Below are positions 1 through 6,805 of a stretch of 11,625 bases of DNA, piece after piece (positions within the stretch are counted from its first letter, which is position 1; each line of letters begins with the position of its first letter). The position numbers and the translations under genes were made by a program. Location of the stretch: positions 1-11,625 of the forward strand of contig CAKPWR010000071.1 in the NCBI GenBank assembly GCA_934196725.1, written 5' to 3'. The notes beneath the pieces were generated by a model. The model searched no databases. It was not told where the DNA came from and saw only the letters and a program-made list of their open reading frames with translations. The stretch is from an uncultured Prevotella sp. Lineage in GTDB: Bacteria > Bacteroidota > Bacteroidia > Bacteroidales > Bacteroidaceae.

Positions 1-119
1 GTTTTACTAACAATCAAACAGTTATACTATTAATACATAGATTACTTGTGATTAGAAAAAACTTGTGATAACCACTTTAATCAAAATATTGTGATAAGCA
101 TGGCTGGCGCAGGAATCCA
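1..119. other. AT-rich spacer at window edge
   Basis: No gene is supported in this stretch downstream of the esterase gene. It is AT-rich and contains three copies of TTGTGAT (46-52, 63-69, 89-95), two of them within ACTTGTGAT 17 bp apart. I see no hairpin followed by a T-run for the esterase transcript. The meaning of the small repeats is unknown. Confidence 0.5.
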
Positions 120-1112
120 TTATCTGATGGTTGCGCCGAAATACTTTACGAACTTGATCTTCTTGCCATCCATGCGGACTGGCTTCTTCCACTCGCCACC
201 CAATATCAGGACGGTAGTCTTCTTTCCTGCCGGAATGGCATCAACAGCCTCCTGCAGCGTGAAGAAATCACCTCTACCCTGCTTGGATACCACATGGTCG
301 AAATGGCGGACGTGTTTCTTCAATGCCGGAACCTGCTTGCCTATCTCATCAGCCAAAGCGTTGGCTACGATGCGGGCTCCATAGATGTTGTAATGGGTGT
401 TGTCTTTCTTGCCAGCGGGAACCTGTGGGTTCTCGCCTGGCAAGAACCACATGTGAAGCTTGCGGCTGCCCTCGATGCCCATGCTGGTCTCTATGTCATG
501 GGTAACCTTGGTTGCATCAACAAAAGGAACGTTCAATGCCTTTGCCACATGACGAGGCGCTACCACATAGGCTCCATGAGTATCTATCAGAGTATCGCTG
601 TTGATGAGCTCCTTGCCGTCATACTTCTTGTTGCGCAGTTTCTCATCATCATCATTCTTCAAATCCTCAGAATAATAGCAGCGGCGCACTACGGCATTGA
701 AAAGTACTGGAATGCCGCCCTTGGCACGGGTCTCGTTCACGTACTTGGCGAGATTGGCATCAAAGGTTGAACCCGGATCGGTATGGCGATCAGCCTTTGG
801 TTTCTCGTCATTATGTCCGAACTGGATGAAGACATAATCGCCCGGCTTGATCTTGTCCAAAACCTTCTGCCAGCGGCCCTCGTTGATGAAGCTCAGGGAA
901 GAGCGACCGTTGACGGCATGATTGTCTACGATGATTTTATCATCGAAACAACCCTGCAGAACCATACCCCAGCCACGCTCAGGACTCTTCTTGTAATTGC
1001 CCTTCTCGGCTGCAGTAGAATCACCAATCACAAAGATGGTGGTAGTCTTCGTGCTGGATGTCATCAACAAAGCCAACAGGAAGACGCATAAAATTGCCTT
1101 TATTTTCTTCAT
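120..1112 (-). CDS. Secreted GDSL/SGNH acetylesterase (CE12, rhamnogalacturonan acetylesterase-like) with pectinesterase-like C-terminal stub
   Basis: Predicted exported esterase that would remove acetyl groups from pectin (rhamnogalacturonan). Residues 1-20 form a Sec signal peptide (MKKIK, then a hydrophobic run) with no lipobox cysteine, so a periplasmic or secreted product is expected. SGNH blocks are intact: GDS with nucleophile Ser32, Gly69 in NGRSS, GHND at 99-102, and the Asp237/His240 pair in DNTH. The core ends near residue 265. Residues 273-330 then read like the opening of a pectin methylesterase domain (VVSKQGRGDF, LQEAVDAIP) but stop after about 60 residues, where a full domain needs about 300. 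The start is set by the signal peptide. It follows hisS by 120 bp on the same strand, and no promoter was recognised in that gap. Family assignment is firm; the exact substrate is inferred. Confidence 0.88.
   Translation of the reverse strand: MKKIKAILCVFLLALLMTSSTKTTTIFVIGDSTAAEKGNYKKSPERGWGMVLQGCFDDKIIVDNHAVNGRSSLSFINEGRWQKVLDKIKPGDYVFIQFGHNDEKPKADRHTDPGSTFDANLAKYVNETRAKGGIPVLFNAVVRRCYYSEDLKNDDDEKLRNKKYDGKELINSDTLIDTHGAYVVAPRHVAKALNVPFVDATKVTHDIETSMGIEGSRKLHMWFLPGENPQVPAGKKDNTHYNIYGARIVANALADEIGKQVPALKKHVRHFDHVVSKQGRGDFFTLQEAVDAIPAGKKTTVLILGGEWKKPVRMDGKKIKFVKYFGATIR
273..302 (-). other. Pectinesterase-like motif inside the esterase C-terminus
   Basis: On the minus strand this codes for residues 271-280 of the esterase (FDHVVSKQGR). 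It opens the segment that resembles the first strand of pectin methylesterase domains, usually V-V-x-x-D-G-x-G-D-F-x-T-I-Q-E-A-V-D-A-I-P. The match continues through GDFFTLQEAVDAIP to about position 231. None of the pectinesterase catalytic residues, which come much later in that fold, are present. Confidence 0.55.
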
Positions 1113-1232
1113 TATTTTTGTAGATTAAGAATTTGTCTATACGGAATTTTAAAAAAAATCCCGCCCTGCCATACGGTATATTCACATACACCAGCATGAG
1201 AGGACGAGAAACTAACAACCTTAAACCTAATA

Positions 1233-2597
1233 TCATTTCTTTACAGCAGCAATCAGCTCCTCGGTAGAAACCAAGGTCTGTTCACCGCTTTCCATATTCT
1301 TCAATGTAACCTTGCCCTGAGCCATCTCGTTCTCGCCTGCAAGCACCACAAACGGAATGTTCTTGGCATTGGCATAGCTCATCTGCTTCTTCATCTTCGC
1401 CTTGTCAGGGAAAATCTCGGTACGGATACCGGCTGCACGGGCTGCACTGACCATAGGCAGACAGTAGGCAGTCTCCTTCTCACCAAAATTGATGAAGAGC
1501 ACCTGGGTGGTATTCACAGCCTCCTTAGGATAGAGATCGAGCGCATTCAGTACATCGTAGATGCGATCGGCACCGAAACTGATACCTACACCACTCAAGC
1601 CAGGAAGACCGAAGATGCCGGTAAGGTTATCGTAACGACCACCACCAGTGATACTGCCCATTGGAGTATCGAGCGCCTTCACCTCGAAGATGGCTCCGGT
1701 ATAATAATTCAAGCCACGAGCCAGGGTAAGGTCGAGCTCTATCTCGTTCTTCAGACCTACAGCCTTCAAGGTATCGAGGATAAACTTGGTTTCCTCTACT
1801 CCCTTCAAGCCCACCTCTGAGCCTTCGAGAACCTTAGAAATTACTTCAAGCTTCTCATCGTTTGTACCTGACAGAGAGATGATTGGCTGCAACTTCTCAA
1901 TAGCTTCTTCAGAGATGCCATCCTGACGAAGTTCCTCGTTTACATTGTCGAGACCAATCTTGTCGAGCTTGTCGATAGCCACGGTGATGTCTACAATCTT
2001 CTCAGCCTCGCCGATAACCTCAGCGATACCTGTAAGAATCTTGCGGTTGTTGATCTTGATGCAGACGCGCACGCCAAACTTGGTGAAGACAGTATCCACA
2101 ATCTGCATCAGCTCTACCTCGTTGAGAAGAGAATCAGAGCCAACCACATCGGCATCACACTGATAGAACTCACGGTAACGACCCTTCTGAGGGCGGTCAG
2201 CACGCCATACCGGCTGAATCTGATAGCGCTTGAAAGGCATCTGGAGTTCTTCACGATGCTGGACTACGTAACGGGCAAAAGGTACGGTCAAGTCGTAGCG
2301 AAGTCCCTTTTCGCAGAGCTTGGCAGCCAACTTGAGCGATCCGAGCGAATGAATGTCCTCATCGCTCACCTTATTCATATAGTCTCCTGAATTCAAAATC
2401 TTAAAGAGCAGCTTGTCGCCCTCCTCGCCATATTTTCCCATCAATGTCTGAAGGGTCTCCATGGCAGGAGTCTCTATCTGCTGGAATCCGTAAAGGGCAT
2501 ATACGTCCTTGATGGTATTGAAGATGTAATTGCGCTTCGCCATCTCTACAGGACCAAAATCTCTCGTGCCCTTTGGTATACTTGGTTTCTGAGCCAT
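1233..2597 (-). CDS. hisS: Histidyl-tRNA synthetase
   Basis: Charges tRNA-His with histidine in the cytoplasm; a class II aminoacyl-tRNA synthetase of 454 residues, a normal length. The N-terminus PKGTRDFGP is typical of HisRS. Motif 1 lies around residues 35-47, motif 2 around 131-152 ([14 protein letters not shown]), the histidine-specific HisA motif at 293-304 ([12 protein letters not shown]) and HisB at 318-330 ([13 protein letters not shown]). Motif 3 is at 334-345 ([12 protein letters not shown]). The C-terminal third is the anticodon-binding domain. It lies 99 bp downstream of purA on the same strand, across a spacer filled with 7/14-bp repeats that can fold into a long hairpin. No convincing promoter is seen in that spacer (CAATGTTA at 2642-2649 is one mismatch from a -7 box), so read-through from purA is possible. 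Confidence 0.98.
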   Translation of the reverse strand: MAQKPSIPKGTRDFGPVEMAKRNYIFNTIKDVYALYGFQQIETPAMETLQTLMGKYGEEGDKLLFKILNSGDYMNKVSDEDIHSLGSLKLAAKLCEKGLRYDLTVPFARYVVQHREELQMPFKRYQIQPVWRADRPQKGRYREFYQCDADVVGSDSLLNEVELMQIVDTVFTKFGVRVCIKINNRKILTGIAEVIGEAEKIVDITVAIDKLDKIGLDNVNEELRQDGISEEAIEKLQPIISLSGTNDEKLEVISKVLEGSEVGLKGVEETKFILDTLKAVGLKNEIELDLTLARGLNYYTGAIFEVKALDTPMGSITGGGRYDNLTGIFGLPGLSGVGISFGADRIYDVLNALDLYPKEAVNTTQVLFINFGEKETAYCLPMVSAARAAGIRTEIFPDKAKMKKQMSYANAKNIPFVVLAGENEMAQGKVTLKNMESGEQTLVSTEELIAAVKK

Positions 2598-2600
2598 TTA

Positions 2601-2693
2601 TTAATGTTTATTGTTTAATGTTTAGTGATTAATGTTCAGCGCAATGTTAACCCCTCAAGGTAAACCATTAATCACTAAACATTAATCACTACA
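2601..2693. repeat. Inverted pair of 7/14-bp tandem repeat arrays
   Basis: The hisS-purA spacer is almost entirely repeat. On the plus strand TTAATGTT recurs at 2601, 2615 and 2629, exactly 14 bp apart, and each 14-mer splits into two related heptamers. The right part (2666-2693) carries the same unit in the opposite direction: CATTAATCACTAAA, then CATTAATCACTACA. Together 2615-2634 and 2666-2685 make a perfect 20-bp inverted repeat around a 31-bp centre. The centre has a weaker inner pairing (GTTAACC with GGTAAAC, one mismatch). Transcribed from purA into hisS, it could form a long AU-rich hairpin. It lacks a GC stem with a U-tract, so it does not look like a normal terminator. Confidence 0.85.
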
Positions 2694-2696
2694 AAA

Positions 2697-3971
2697 TTAT
2701 TTACGTACGATAGTCTGAGCACGGTCTGGACCGATAGAGATGATGCCGATTCGGGTCTCGAGATATTCCTCGATGAATGCCACGTAATCCTTGAACTCCT
2801 GAGGGAACTGATCCTCTGAAGTGAACTGGGTCATATCTGTCTTCCAACCCTTGAACTCTCTGTATACAGGCTCTACATCGTCGATTTCGTATGGGAAATC
2901 TACAGTAAGAGAACCGTCCTTCAACTTATATGCCACGCAGACCTTGATGGTATCGAAGTTATCAAGCACATCGCTCTTCATCATGATGAGCTCGGTAACA
3001 CCGTTCACCATCACAGAATACTTGAGCTGTACGAGGTCGCACCAGCCGCAACGACGCTCACGACCGGTAACAGCACCATACTCATGACCGAGGTCACGGA
3101 TCTTGGCACCCGTCTCGTCGAAGAGCTCTGTAGGGAATGGACCTGCACCAACACGGGTACAGTAAGCCTTCATGATACCATAGACATTGCCAATGCGGTT
3201 AGGACCGATACCCAGACCGATGCAGGCACCTGCACAGATGGTATTAGAAGAGGTTACGAAAGGATAAGAACCGAAGTCAACATCGAGCATGGTACCCTGA
3301 GCACCCTCGCAGAGGATGTCCTTGCCGGAACGGAGCACCTTGTTGATTTCCACCTCGCTATCGATGAGCTTGAACTGCTTCAAGTATTCGATGCCCTCCA
3401 TCCAGGTCTTCTCAACCTCTGTGATATCGAAGTCGGTATAACCGAGGCTTGCGATGGTCTTGAGATGAGCAGCCTTATGAGCAGCATACTTCTCCTCGAA
3501 ATTTTCGAGGATATCACCTACGCGGAGACCGGTACGGCTTACCTTATCTGTATAAGTAGGACCGATACCCTTACCGGTAGTACCTACCTTGTTCTTACCC
3601 TTAGAAGCCTCGATAGCAGCATCGAGCACACGATGAGTAGGCATGATGAGATGAGCCTTCTTGGAGATGAGGAGACGGCTCTTGAGGTCGTGACCGCTCT
3701 TCTCCAAATCCTTAGCCTCGCCCATGAAGAGGTCTGGAGCCAAGACTACGCCATTACCAATGATGTTCACCTTACCACCCTGGAAGATACCAGAAGGGAT
3801 AGAGCGGAGCACATACTTCTCGCCTTCGAACTCGAGGGTATGACCTGCGTTAGGACCACCCTGGAAACGAGCAATGACATCATACTTAGGGGTCAACACG
3901 TCAACCACCTTACCTTTTCCTTCATCGCCCCACTGCAAACCCAGTAGGACATCTACTTTACCTGTGTTCAT
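2697..3971 (-). CDS. purA: Adenylosuccinate synthetase
   Basis: Catalyses the GTP-dependent joining of IMP and aspartate to give adenylosuccinate, the first committed step to AMP. The 424 residues fit the family. The P-loop-like GDEGKGK is at 15-21 with catalytic Asp16. GGPNAGHT (38-45) holds catalytic His44. GTTGKGIGPTYTDKVSRTG (130-148) is the IMP loop, followed by EGAQGTMLDVDFG (222-234), the aspartate/IMP segment VTGRERRCGW (301-310), and the base-binding K332-S-D plus GPDRAQT (414-420) near the C-terminus. It starts 17 bp after the fur stop codon, so the two are almost certainly co-transcribed from the fur promoter. This physically links purine synthesis to a metal or redox regulator; whether that matters for regulation is unknown. 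Confidence 0.98.
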   Translation of the reverse strand: MNTGKVDVLLGLQWGDEGKGKVVDVLTPKYDVIARFQGGPNAGHTLEFEGEKYVLRSIPSGIFQGGKVNIIGNGVVLAPDLFMGEAKDLEKSGHDLKSRLLISKKAHLIMPTHRVLDAAIEASKGKNKVGTTGKGIGPTYTDKVSRTGLRVGDILENFEEKYAAHKAAHLKTIASLGYTDFDITEVEKTWMEGIEYLKQFKLIDSEVEINKVLRSGKDILCEGAQGTMLDVDFGSYPFVTSSNTICAGACIGLGIGPNRIGNVYGIMKAYCTRVGAGPFPTELFDETGAKIRDLGHEYGAVTGRERRCGWCDLVQLKYSVMVNGVTELIMMKSDVLDNFDTIKVCVAYKLKDGSLTVDFPYEIDDVEPVYREFKGWKTDMTQFTSEDQFPQEFKDYVAFIEEYLETRIGIISIGPDRAQTIVRK

Positions 3972-3988
3972 TTTATTATAATATAAAA

Positions 3989-4468
3989 TTATTTAGACTT
4001 TTCGTTCTTGTTATTGCGGAGTCGCGTAATCTTAGCCTGGCAAATGCTGCATACACCATATATATAGAGCACGAAGGCGTCCTTACGGAATCGCTGCAGT
4101 CTGGTCTTGTTGATGGCTGCCGTCACCAGGGGTGCCTGCACCTCGGTAACTCTTCCGCATACGGTGCATACCTGATGCACGTGGTTTTCGTTGCTGGAAC
4201 TAGCCTCGTACTTGGTTCCATCCACCAGACTGTGTCTCACCACCAATCTCAACTCCAGGAAGAGATGGATGGTATTATAGAGCGTGGCTCTGCTGACTCT
4301 GAAATTCTTCTTTTCCAAAGCAGCTCCCAGATCCTCTAATGTAAAATGTCCTCTCATGCTGAAGACAGCATCAAGGATGGCATATCTTTCCGGGGTCTTA
4401 CGATGCTGGTTCGACTCCAGATACTGGTCCAGGATTTCTCTTGCCTGGGCTTTCATTTTTTCACTCAT
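3989..4468 (-). CDS. fur: Fur-family metal-dependent transcription regulator
   Basis: A 159-residue DNA-binding repressor of the Fur family. The N-terminal winged helix covers about residues 20-85: KTPERYAILDAV, GHFTLEDL, and the recognition-helix segment VSRATLYNTI (58-67). The dimerisation and metal domain follows. It has NHVHQVC (95-101) and two structural zinc motifs, CTVC at 101-104 and CSIC at 140-143. The family could in principle include PerR or Zur. The HRKTPERYAILD opening fits Bacteroidota Fur proteins as I recall them, but the sensed metal cannot be settled by reading. A clear -7 box lies about 30 bp upstream, and a 6-1-6 inverted repeat sits inside the promoter, which fits autoregulation. 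It is the first gene of the fur-purA unit. Confidence 0.92.
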   Translation of the reverse strand: MSEKMKAQAREILDQYLESNQHRKTPERYAILDAVFSMRGHFTLEDLGAALEKKNFRVSRATLYNTIHLFLELRLVVRHSLVDGTKYEASSSNENHVHQVCTVCGRVTEVQAPLVTAAINKTRLQRFRKDAFVLYIYGVCSICQAKITRLRNNKNEKSK

Positions 4469-4495
4469 ATTTCTTCGTTAGTTACATAAAACGCA

Positions 4496-4527
4496 CAAAG
4501 ATAGTCATAATTTATGATATGAGGAAA
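4496..4527 (-). promoter_or_regulatory. Promoter of fur-purA
   Basis: Read on the minus strand, 4503-4496 is TATCTTTG, a perfect Bacteroidota -7 element (TAnnTTTG), 27 bp before the fur ATG. About 20 bp further upstream, 4527-4524 reads TTTC, one base off the TTTG -33 element. Position and fit make it the likely start of the fur-purA transcript. Confidence 0.75.
4505..4517. promoter_or_regulatory. Candidate Fur/PerR-type operator
   Basis: TCATAA-T-TTATGA is a perfect 6-1-6 inverted repeat lying between the -7 and -33 elements of the fur promoter. Fur-family boxes are AT-rich 7-1-7 inverted repeats, and the left half TCATAAT is one base from the PerR half site TTATAAT. A dimer bound here would block the promoter. 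The site is seen in the sequence; binding is inferred. Confidence 0.5.
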
Positions 4528-4633
4528 AATCTAAATTTAAAAAATCTAAATTGCCGCTCATTCTTTCACTTTTGCGCCTTTTCAGCTTTCATTCCGGCGA
4601 TTCCAGCGACAAATCCGCTTACAATCATACGTA

Positions 4634-5314
4634 TTACATTCTGGCGATTTCTTCATAGATGCGCTGTACGGGAAGGCCCATGACATTGAAATAGCTGCCC
4701 TTCAATCCGGTGCATCCAATATAGCCAATCCATTCCTGGATACCGTAGGCTCCAGCCTTGTCGAACGGCTTGTAATGCGAGATGTAATAACTGATTTCTG
4801 CATCACTGAGCTGCTTGAACGTTACCTCGGTAGTAACCGAGAAATGGCGCTGCTGGCTGCGGGTGGTCAGGCATACGCCCGTTACCACATGGTGGGTCTT
4901 GCCGCTCAGCATCCTAAGCATGCGAACGGCATCCTCTTCATCCTTCGGCTTACCGAGAATTACGCCCTTTCCCTCCTGATCGTTCTGCTCATCAGCGGTT
5001 GGGGCAATCACAACGGTATCAGCAGTAAGAATCAGCGTCTGGGCTGCATCCTCACCTTGTTCTTCTGAAGCTTTTCCTGAAGGTTTCACGGCTTGTTCTT
5101 CTGAAGCTTTTTCAGAAGGTTCTTCATCCAGAAGGCTCCGATAAGCCTCTGCCTTCTTGCTGGAAATATATTCTGCCACCTCATAAGCATCAAGAGATTC
5201 GGGATAGCTCTCGTCAATGCCCTTGATAACCTTTACCTCGAAAGGAATATCCAATCCGGCCAGCAGTTCCTTGCGGCGTGGCGAATTACTCGCCAAAATG
5301 ATCTTATAATTCAT
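4634..5314 (-). CDS. maf: Maf-like nucleoside triphosphate pyrophosphatase with acidic repeat insert
   Basis: House-cleaning pyrophosphatase that hydrolyses dTTP, UTP and modified nucleotides to the monophosphate (YhdE/Maf type). I place the start at MNYKIILASN (226 residues). An ATG 93 bp upstream is in frame, but the 31 extra residues only translate intergenic tandem repeats, and Maf proteins begin at the first beta strand just before the SNSPRR motif. That motif is at 9-14 here, followed by TADTVV (97-102), GKPKD (121-125), KAGAYGIQ (186-193) and GSYFNVMGLP (205-214). Between about residues 63 and 92 there is an acidic, low-complexity insert made of two 12-residue repeats (PSEKASEEQ and PSGKASEEQ), in the region before the TADT strand. 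It is the last gene of the DUF2520-kdsC-maf operon, with a 98-bp repeat-filled gap before it. Confidence 0.93.
   Translation of the reverse strand: MNYKIILASNSPRRKELLAGLDIPFEVKVIKGIDESYPESLDAYEVAEYISSKKAEAYRSLLDEEPSEKASEEQAVKPSGKASEEQGEDAAQTLILTADTVVIAPTADEQNDQEGKGVILGKPKDEEDAVRMLRMLSGKTHHVVTGVCLTTRSQQRHFSVTTEVTFKQLSDAEISYYISHYKPFDKAGAYGIQEWIGYIGCTGLKGSYFNVMGLPVQRIYEEIARM
5056..5127. repeat. In-frame 36-bp tandem repeat inside maf
   Basis: Two copies 36 bp apart on the plus strand share CTTGTTCTTCTGAAGCTTTT (starting at 5056 and 5092) and stay similar for most of the unit. Each copy encodes 12 residues of the acidic Maf insert. Because 36 is a multiple of three, gain or loss of a unit keeps the reading frame. 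This marks a site of likely length variation between strains. Confidence 0.85.
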
Positions 5315-5317
5315 TTT

Positions 5318-5359
5318 ACTTTGAACTTTAAACTTGGAACTTTGAACTTGGAACTTTAT
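5318..5359. repeat. Six-copy heptamer array
   Basis: Six consecutive 7-bp units of the form ACTTKRA (last unit ACTTTAT) start at 5318, 5325, 5332, 5339, 5346 and 5353, with TTTGA and TTGGA forms mostly alternating. The array ends 4 bp before the maf start codon. Read in the maf frame it would encode repeats such as SSKFKVQ. Confidence 0.9.
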
Positions 5360-5378
5360 GATTAGTAAAGCTGTTGAA

Positions 5379-5406
5379 TTCTTCACTCTTCGTTCTTCAC
5401 TCTTCA
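5379..5406. repeat. Four-copy heptamer array
   Basis: Four consecutive 7-bp units: TTCTTCA, CTCTTCG, then TTCTTCA and CTCTTCA. This amounts to two copies of a 14-mer that differ at the last base. It sits between the kdsC-like stop codon and the ACTTKRA array. Its sequence differs from the other arrays but it has the same 7/14-bp period. Confidence 0.88.
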
Positions 5407-5412
5407 CTTAAA

Positions 5413-5931
5413 TTACCATCCAAACGCCTTGGCATTGGAAAGCCAATGGCCCTTGGCGCGAAGCACCTGCTCTACAATGTCCCTGCCCACTCCTTCGCCA
5501 CCATTGGCTGAAGAGACGTAGCGGGAAATTGACTTGATATCCGAACAGGCATCAGCAGGACAACATGGACATCCGCAACGGCGCATGACCTCATAATCCG
5601 GAATATCATCTCCTACATAGATAATCTCCTCATCCGAAAGCTGATACTTCGCCAGGAACTCATCATAGGTATGAATCTTCACGGCACATCCCATGAAAAT
5701 ATCCTCTACGCCCAGTCCTTCATAACGCTTACGTATCGCCTCGGTTGTACCACCCGTGAGAATGGCTATACGCAATCCCATTTTCTGAGCCAACTGAATG
5801 GCATAGCCGTCCTTGATGTTAATCGTGCGAAGAGGTTCACCCGAACTGGCTAGCGTAATGGTCTGTCTGGACAACACGCCATCCACATCAAAAATAACTG
5901 CCTTTATCTTATCTAAATCGTAATTTATCAT
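5413..5931 (-). CDS. kdsC: KdsC-like HAD phosphatase (3-deoxy-manno-octulosonate-8-phosphate phosphatase)
   Basis: Small cap-less HAD hydrolase of 172 residues, the usual KdsC length. KdsC removes phosphate from Kdo-8-phosphate to make Kdo for the lipid A inner core, in the cytoplasm. Seen motifs: FDVDGVL at 14-20 with nucleophile Asp15 and acid/base Asp17; NIKDGYAI (38-45), the family-specific loop; TGG at 59-61; Lys85; [10 protein letters not shown] at 107-116 binding Mg2+; and the C-terminal [14 protein letters not shown] (144-157). Its ATG overlaps the TGA of the DUF2520 gene by 4 nt, so the two are co-transcribed and probably translationally coupled. A related family member with another sugar phosphate substrate remains possible, because other tetrameric HAD phosphatases share these motifs. 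Confidence 0.85.
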   Translation of the reverse strand: MINYDLDKIKAVIFDVDGVLSRQTITLASSGEPLRTINIKDGYAIQLAQKMGLRIAILTGGTTEAIRKRYEGLGVEDIFMGCAVKIHTYDEFLAKYQLSDEEIIYVGDDIPDYEVMRRCGCPCCPADACSDIKSISRYVSSANGGEGVGRDIVEQVLRAKGHWLSNAKAFGW

Positions 5932-6704
5932 ACTTCTTCACTTAAACGGTGTATATTCATGCTCATTCTGTCGTAGATATCCTTCACCAGCGGATTGTTC
6001 CTGAGAAGCTGGCTCTGCGCCCTGATAATATTCTCATCATATCTTACCGCCGGACCGGTCTGCGCATCCTTCGGTGCCATCTGATGCACCTTGGCTGCCG
6101 TCTCGTCAATCAGCGGAAGCATCACGTCGAACGGAATGTCATGCTTGGCAAGAAGCTCGGCACTGATGGCATAACAATGATTCACGAAATTGCAGGCAAA
6201 GACGGCAGAGAGATGCAGATACTTGCGAGCCTCACTCGACAAACGGTAAACCCGATGGCTCAACTGAGAAGCCATCGCCTCGATGGCAGCAGTCTCCTCT
6301 TCGCCCGAGCCCTCTATAAAACAAGGAATCTCTTCGAAAGAAACACGCTTCTGTCTGGAGAACGTCTGCATAGGATAAAACACACCGTAATGACGCGCCA
6401 TGCCCTGAAAGACATCAATGGAAACAGAACCTGCAGTATGAAGGAACAGCTTGTCTTCCCTGCCCCTGCAAAGCTGAGGTATAAGCACAGGAAGCGCATC
6501 GTCCTTCACGGAAAGTATATAGACATCGGCATCAGCTCTCACCTGAGAAATATCGGTGACAGCAGCCCCTCCTGCAATCGTTGCCAAAGTCTGAGCCGAC
6601 TGCATAGTCCTACTATAAACCTGTAAAATATCGTGACTGGCATCGGTTAAAGCCACAGCCAAACTGGTGGCTAAATTGCCAGCACCTATCATAATTATCT
6701 TCAT
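5928..6704 (-). CDS. DUF2520 / Rossmann-like NAD(P)-binding oxidoreductase
   Basis: A 258-residue protein with an N-terminal Rossmann fold ([16 protein letters not shown], glycine motif at 7-12) and a C-terminal all-helical DUF2520 domain, the architecture of short ProC-like or F420-type reductases. Conserved stretches are [12 protein letters not shown] (88-99), [10 protein letters not shown] (107-116), [10 protein letters not shown] (167-176) and TGPAVRYD (216-223). The substrate is unknown. I start it at the MKII methionine because an upstream in-frame ATG (6755) would add 17 residues without family similarity and would lie upstream of the -7 box at 6711-6718. It is first in the operon with kdsC (ATGA overlap) and maf. 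As far as I recall, this trio recurs in Bacteroidales; I could not check that here. Confidence 0.88.
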   Translation of the reverse strand: MKIIMIGAGNLATSLAVALTDASHDILQVYSRTMQSAQTLATIAGGAAVTDISQVRADADVYILSVKDDALPVLIPQLCRGREDKLFLHTAGSVSIDVFQGMARHYGVFYPMQTFSRQKRVSFEEIPCFIEGSGEEETAAIEAMASQLSHRVYRLSSEARKYLHLSAVFACNFVNHCYAISAELLAKHDIPFDVMLPLIDETAAKVHQMAPKDAQTGPAVRYDENIIRAQSQLLRNNPLVKDIYDRMSMNIHRLSEEV

Positions 6705-6710
6705 AATGTG

Positions 6711-6718
6711 CAAAAATA
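6711..6718 (-). promoter_or_regulatory. -7 element for the DUF2520-kdsC-maf operon
   Basis: On the minus strand 6718-6711 reads TATTTTTG, a perfect TAnnTTTG, 6 bp before the chosen ATG. This implies an almost leaderless mRNA. No good -33 TTTG is seen at the expected distance. The match could partly reflect AT-rich sequence. Confidence 0.5.
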
Positions 6719-6749
6719 CTAAAAATAAGTCATACTTTTGATAAAAGAC

Positions 6750-6780
6750 TTGCATTTTTATGATTAATTTATTATTTTTG
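6750..6780 (+). promoter_or_regulatory. Promoter of the GNAT-fold gene
   Basis: TATTTTTG at 6773-6780 is a perfect -7 element. TTG at 6750-6752 lies 20 bp upstream, the normal spacing for a -33 element. The start codon is at 6806. Together with the minus-strand box at 6711-6718 this makes a compact divergent promoter region. Confidence 0.65.
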
Positions 6781-6805
6781 CAAAAAACAGAAGAAAGAGA
6801 AAGAT

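Noticed and set aside
1094..1120. Plus-strand TATTTTTG at 1113-1120 as a promoter
   Set aside because: The nearest TTG is only 16 bp upstream and no plus-strand gene follows; it is likely chance in AT-rich sequence.
2601..2693. CRISPR array or insertion-sequence ends in the hisS-purA gap
   Set aside because: Units are only 7/14 bp with no spacers, and there is no transposase or target duplication, so it is a tandem repeat pair.
3084..3947. 287-residue open frame antisense to purA
   Set aside because: It fully overlaps purA, whose motifs are intact; composition and lack of a promoter mark it as a shadow.
4566..4628. 20-residue minus-strand frame (MIVSGFVAGIAG start) 5 nt after the maf stop
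   Set aside because: It is too short to support, shows no family match I recognise, and has no clear ribosome binding site; kept only as a possibility for ribosome profiling.
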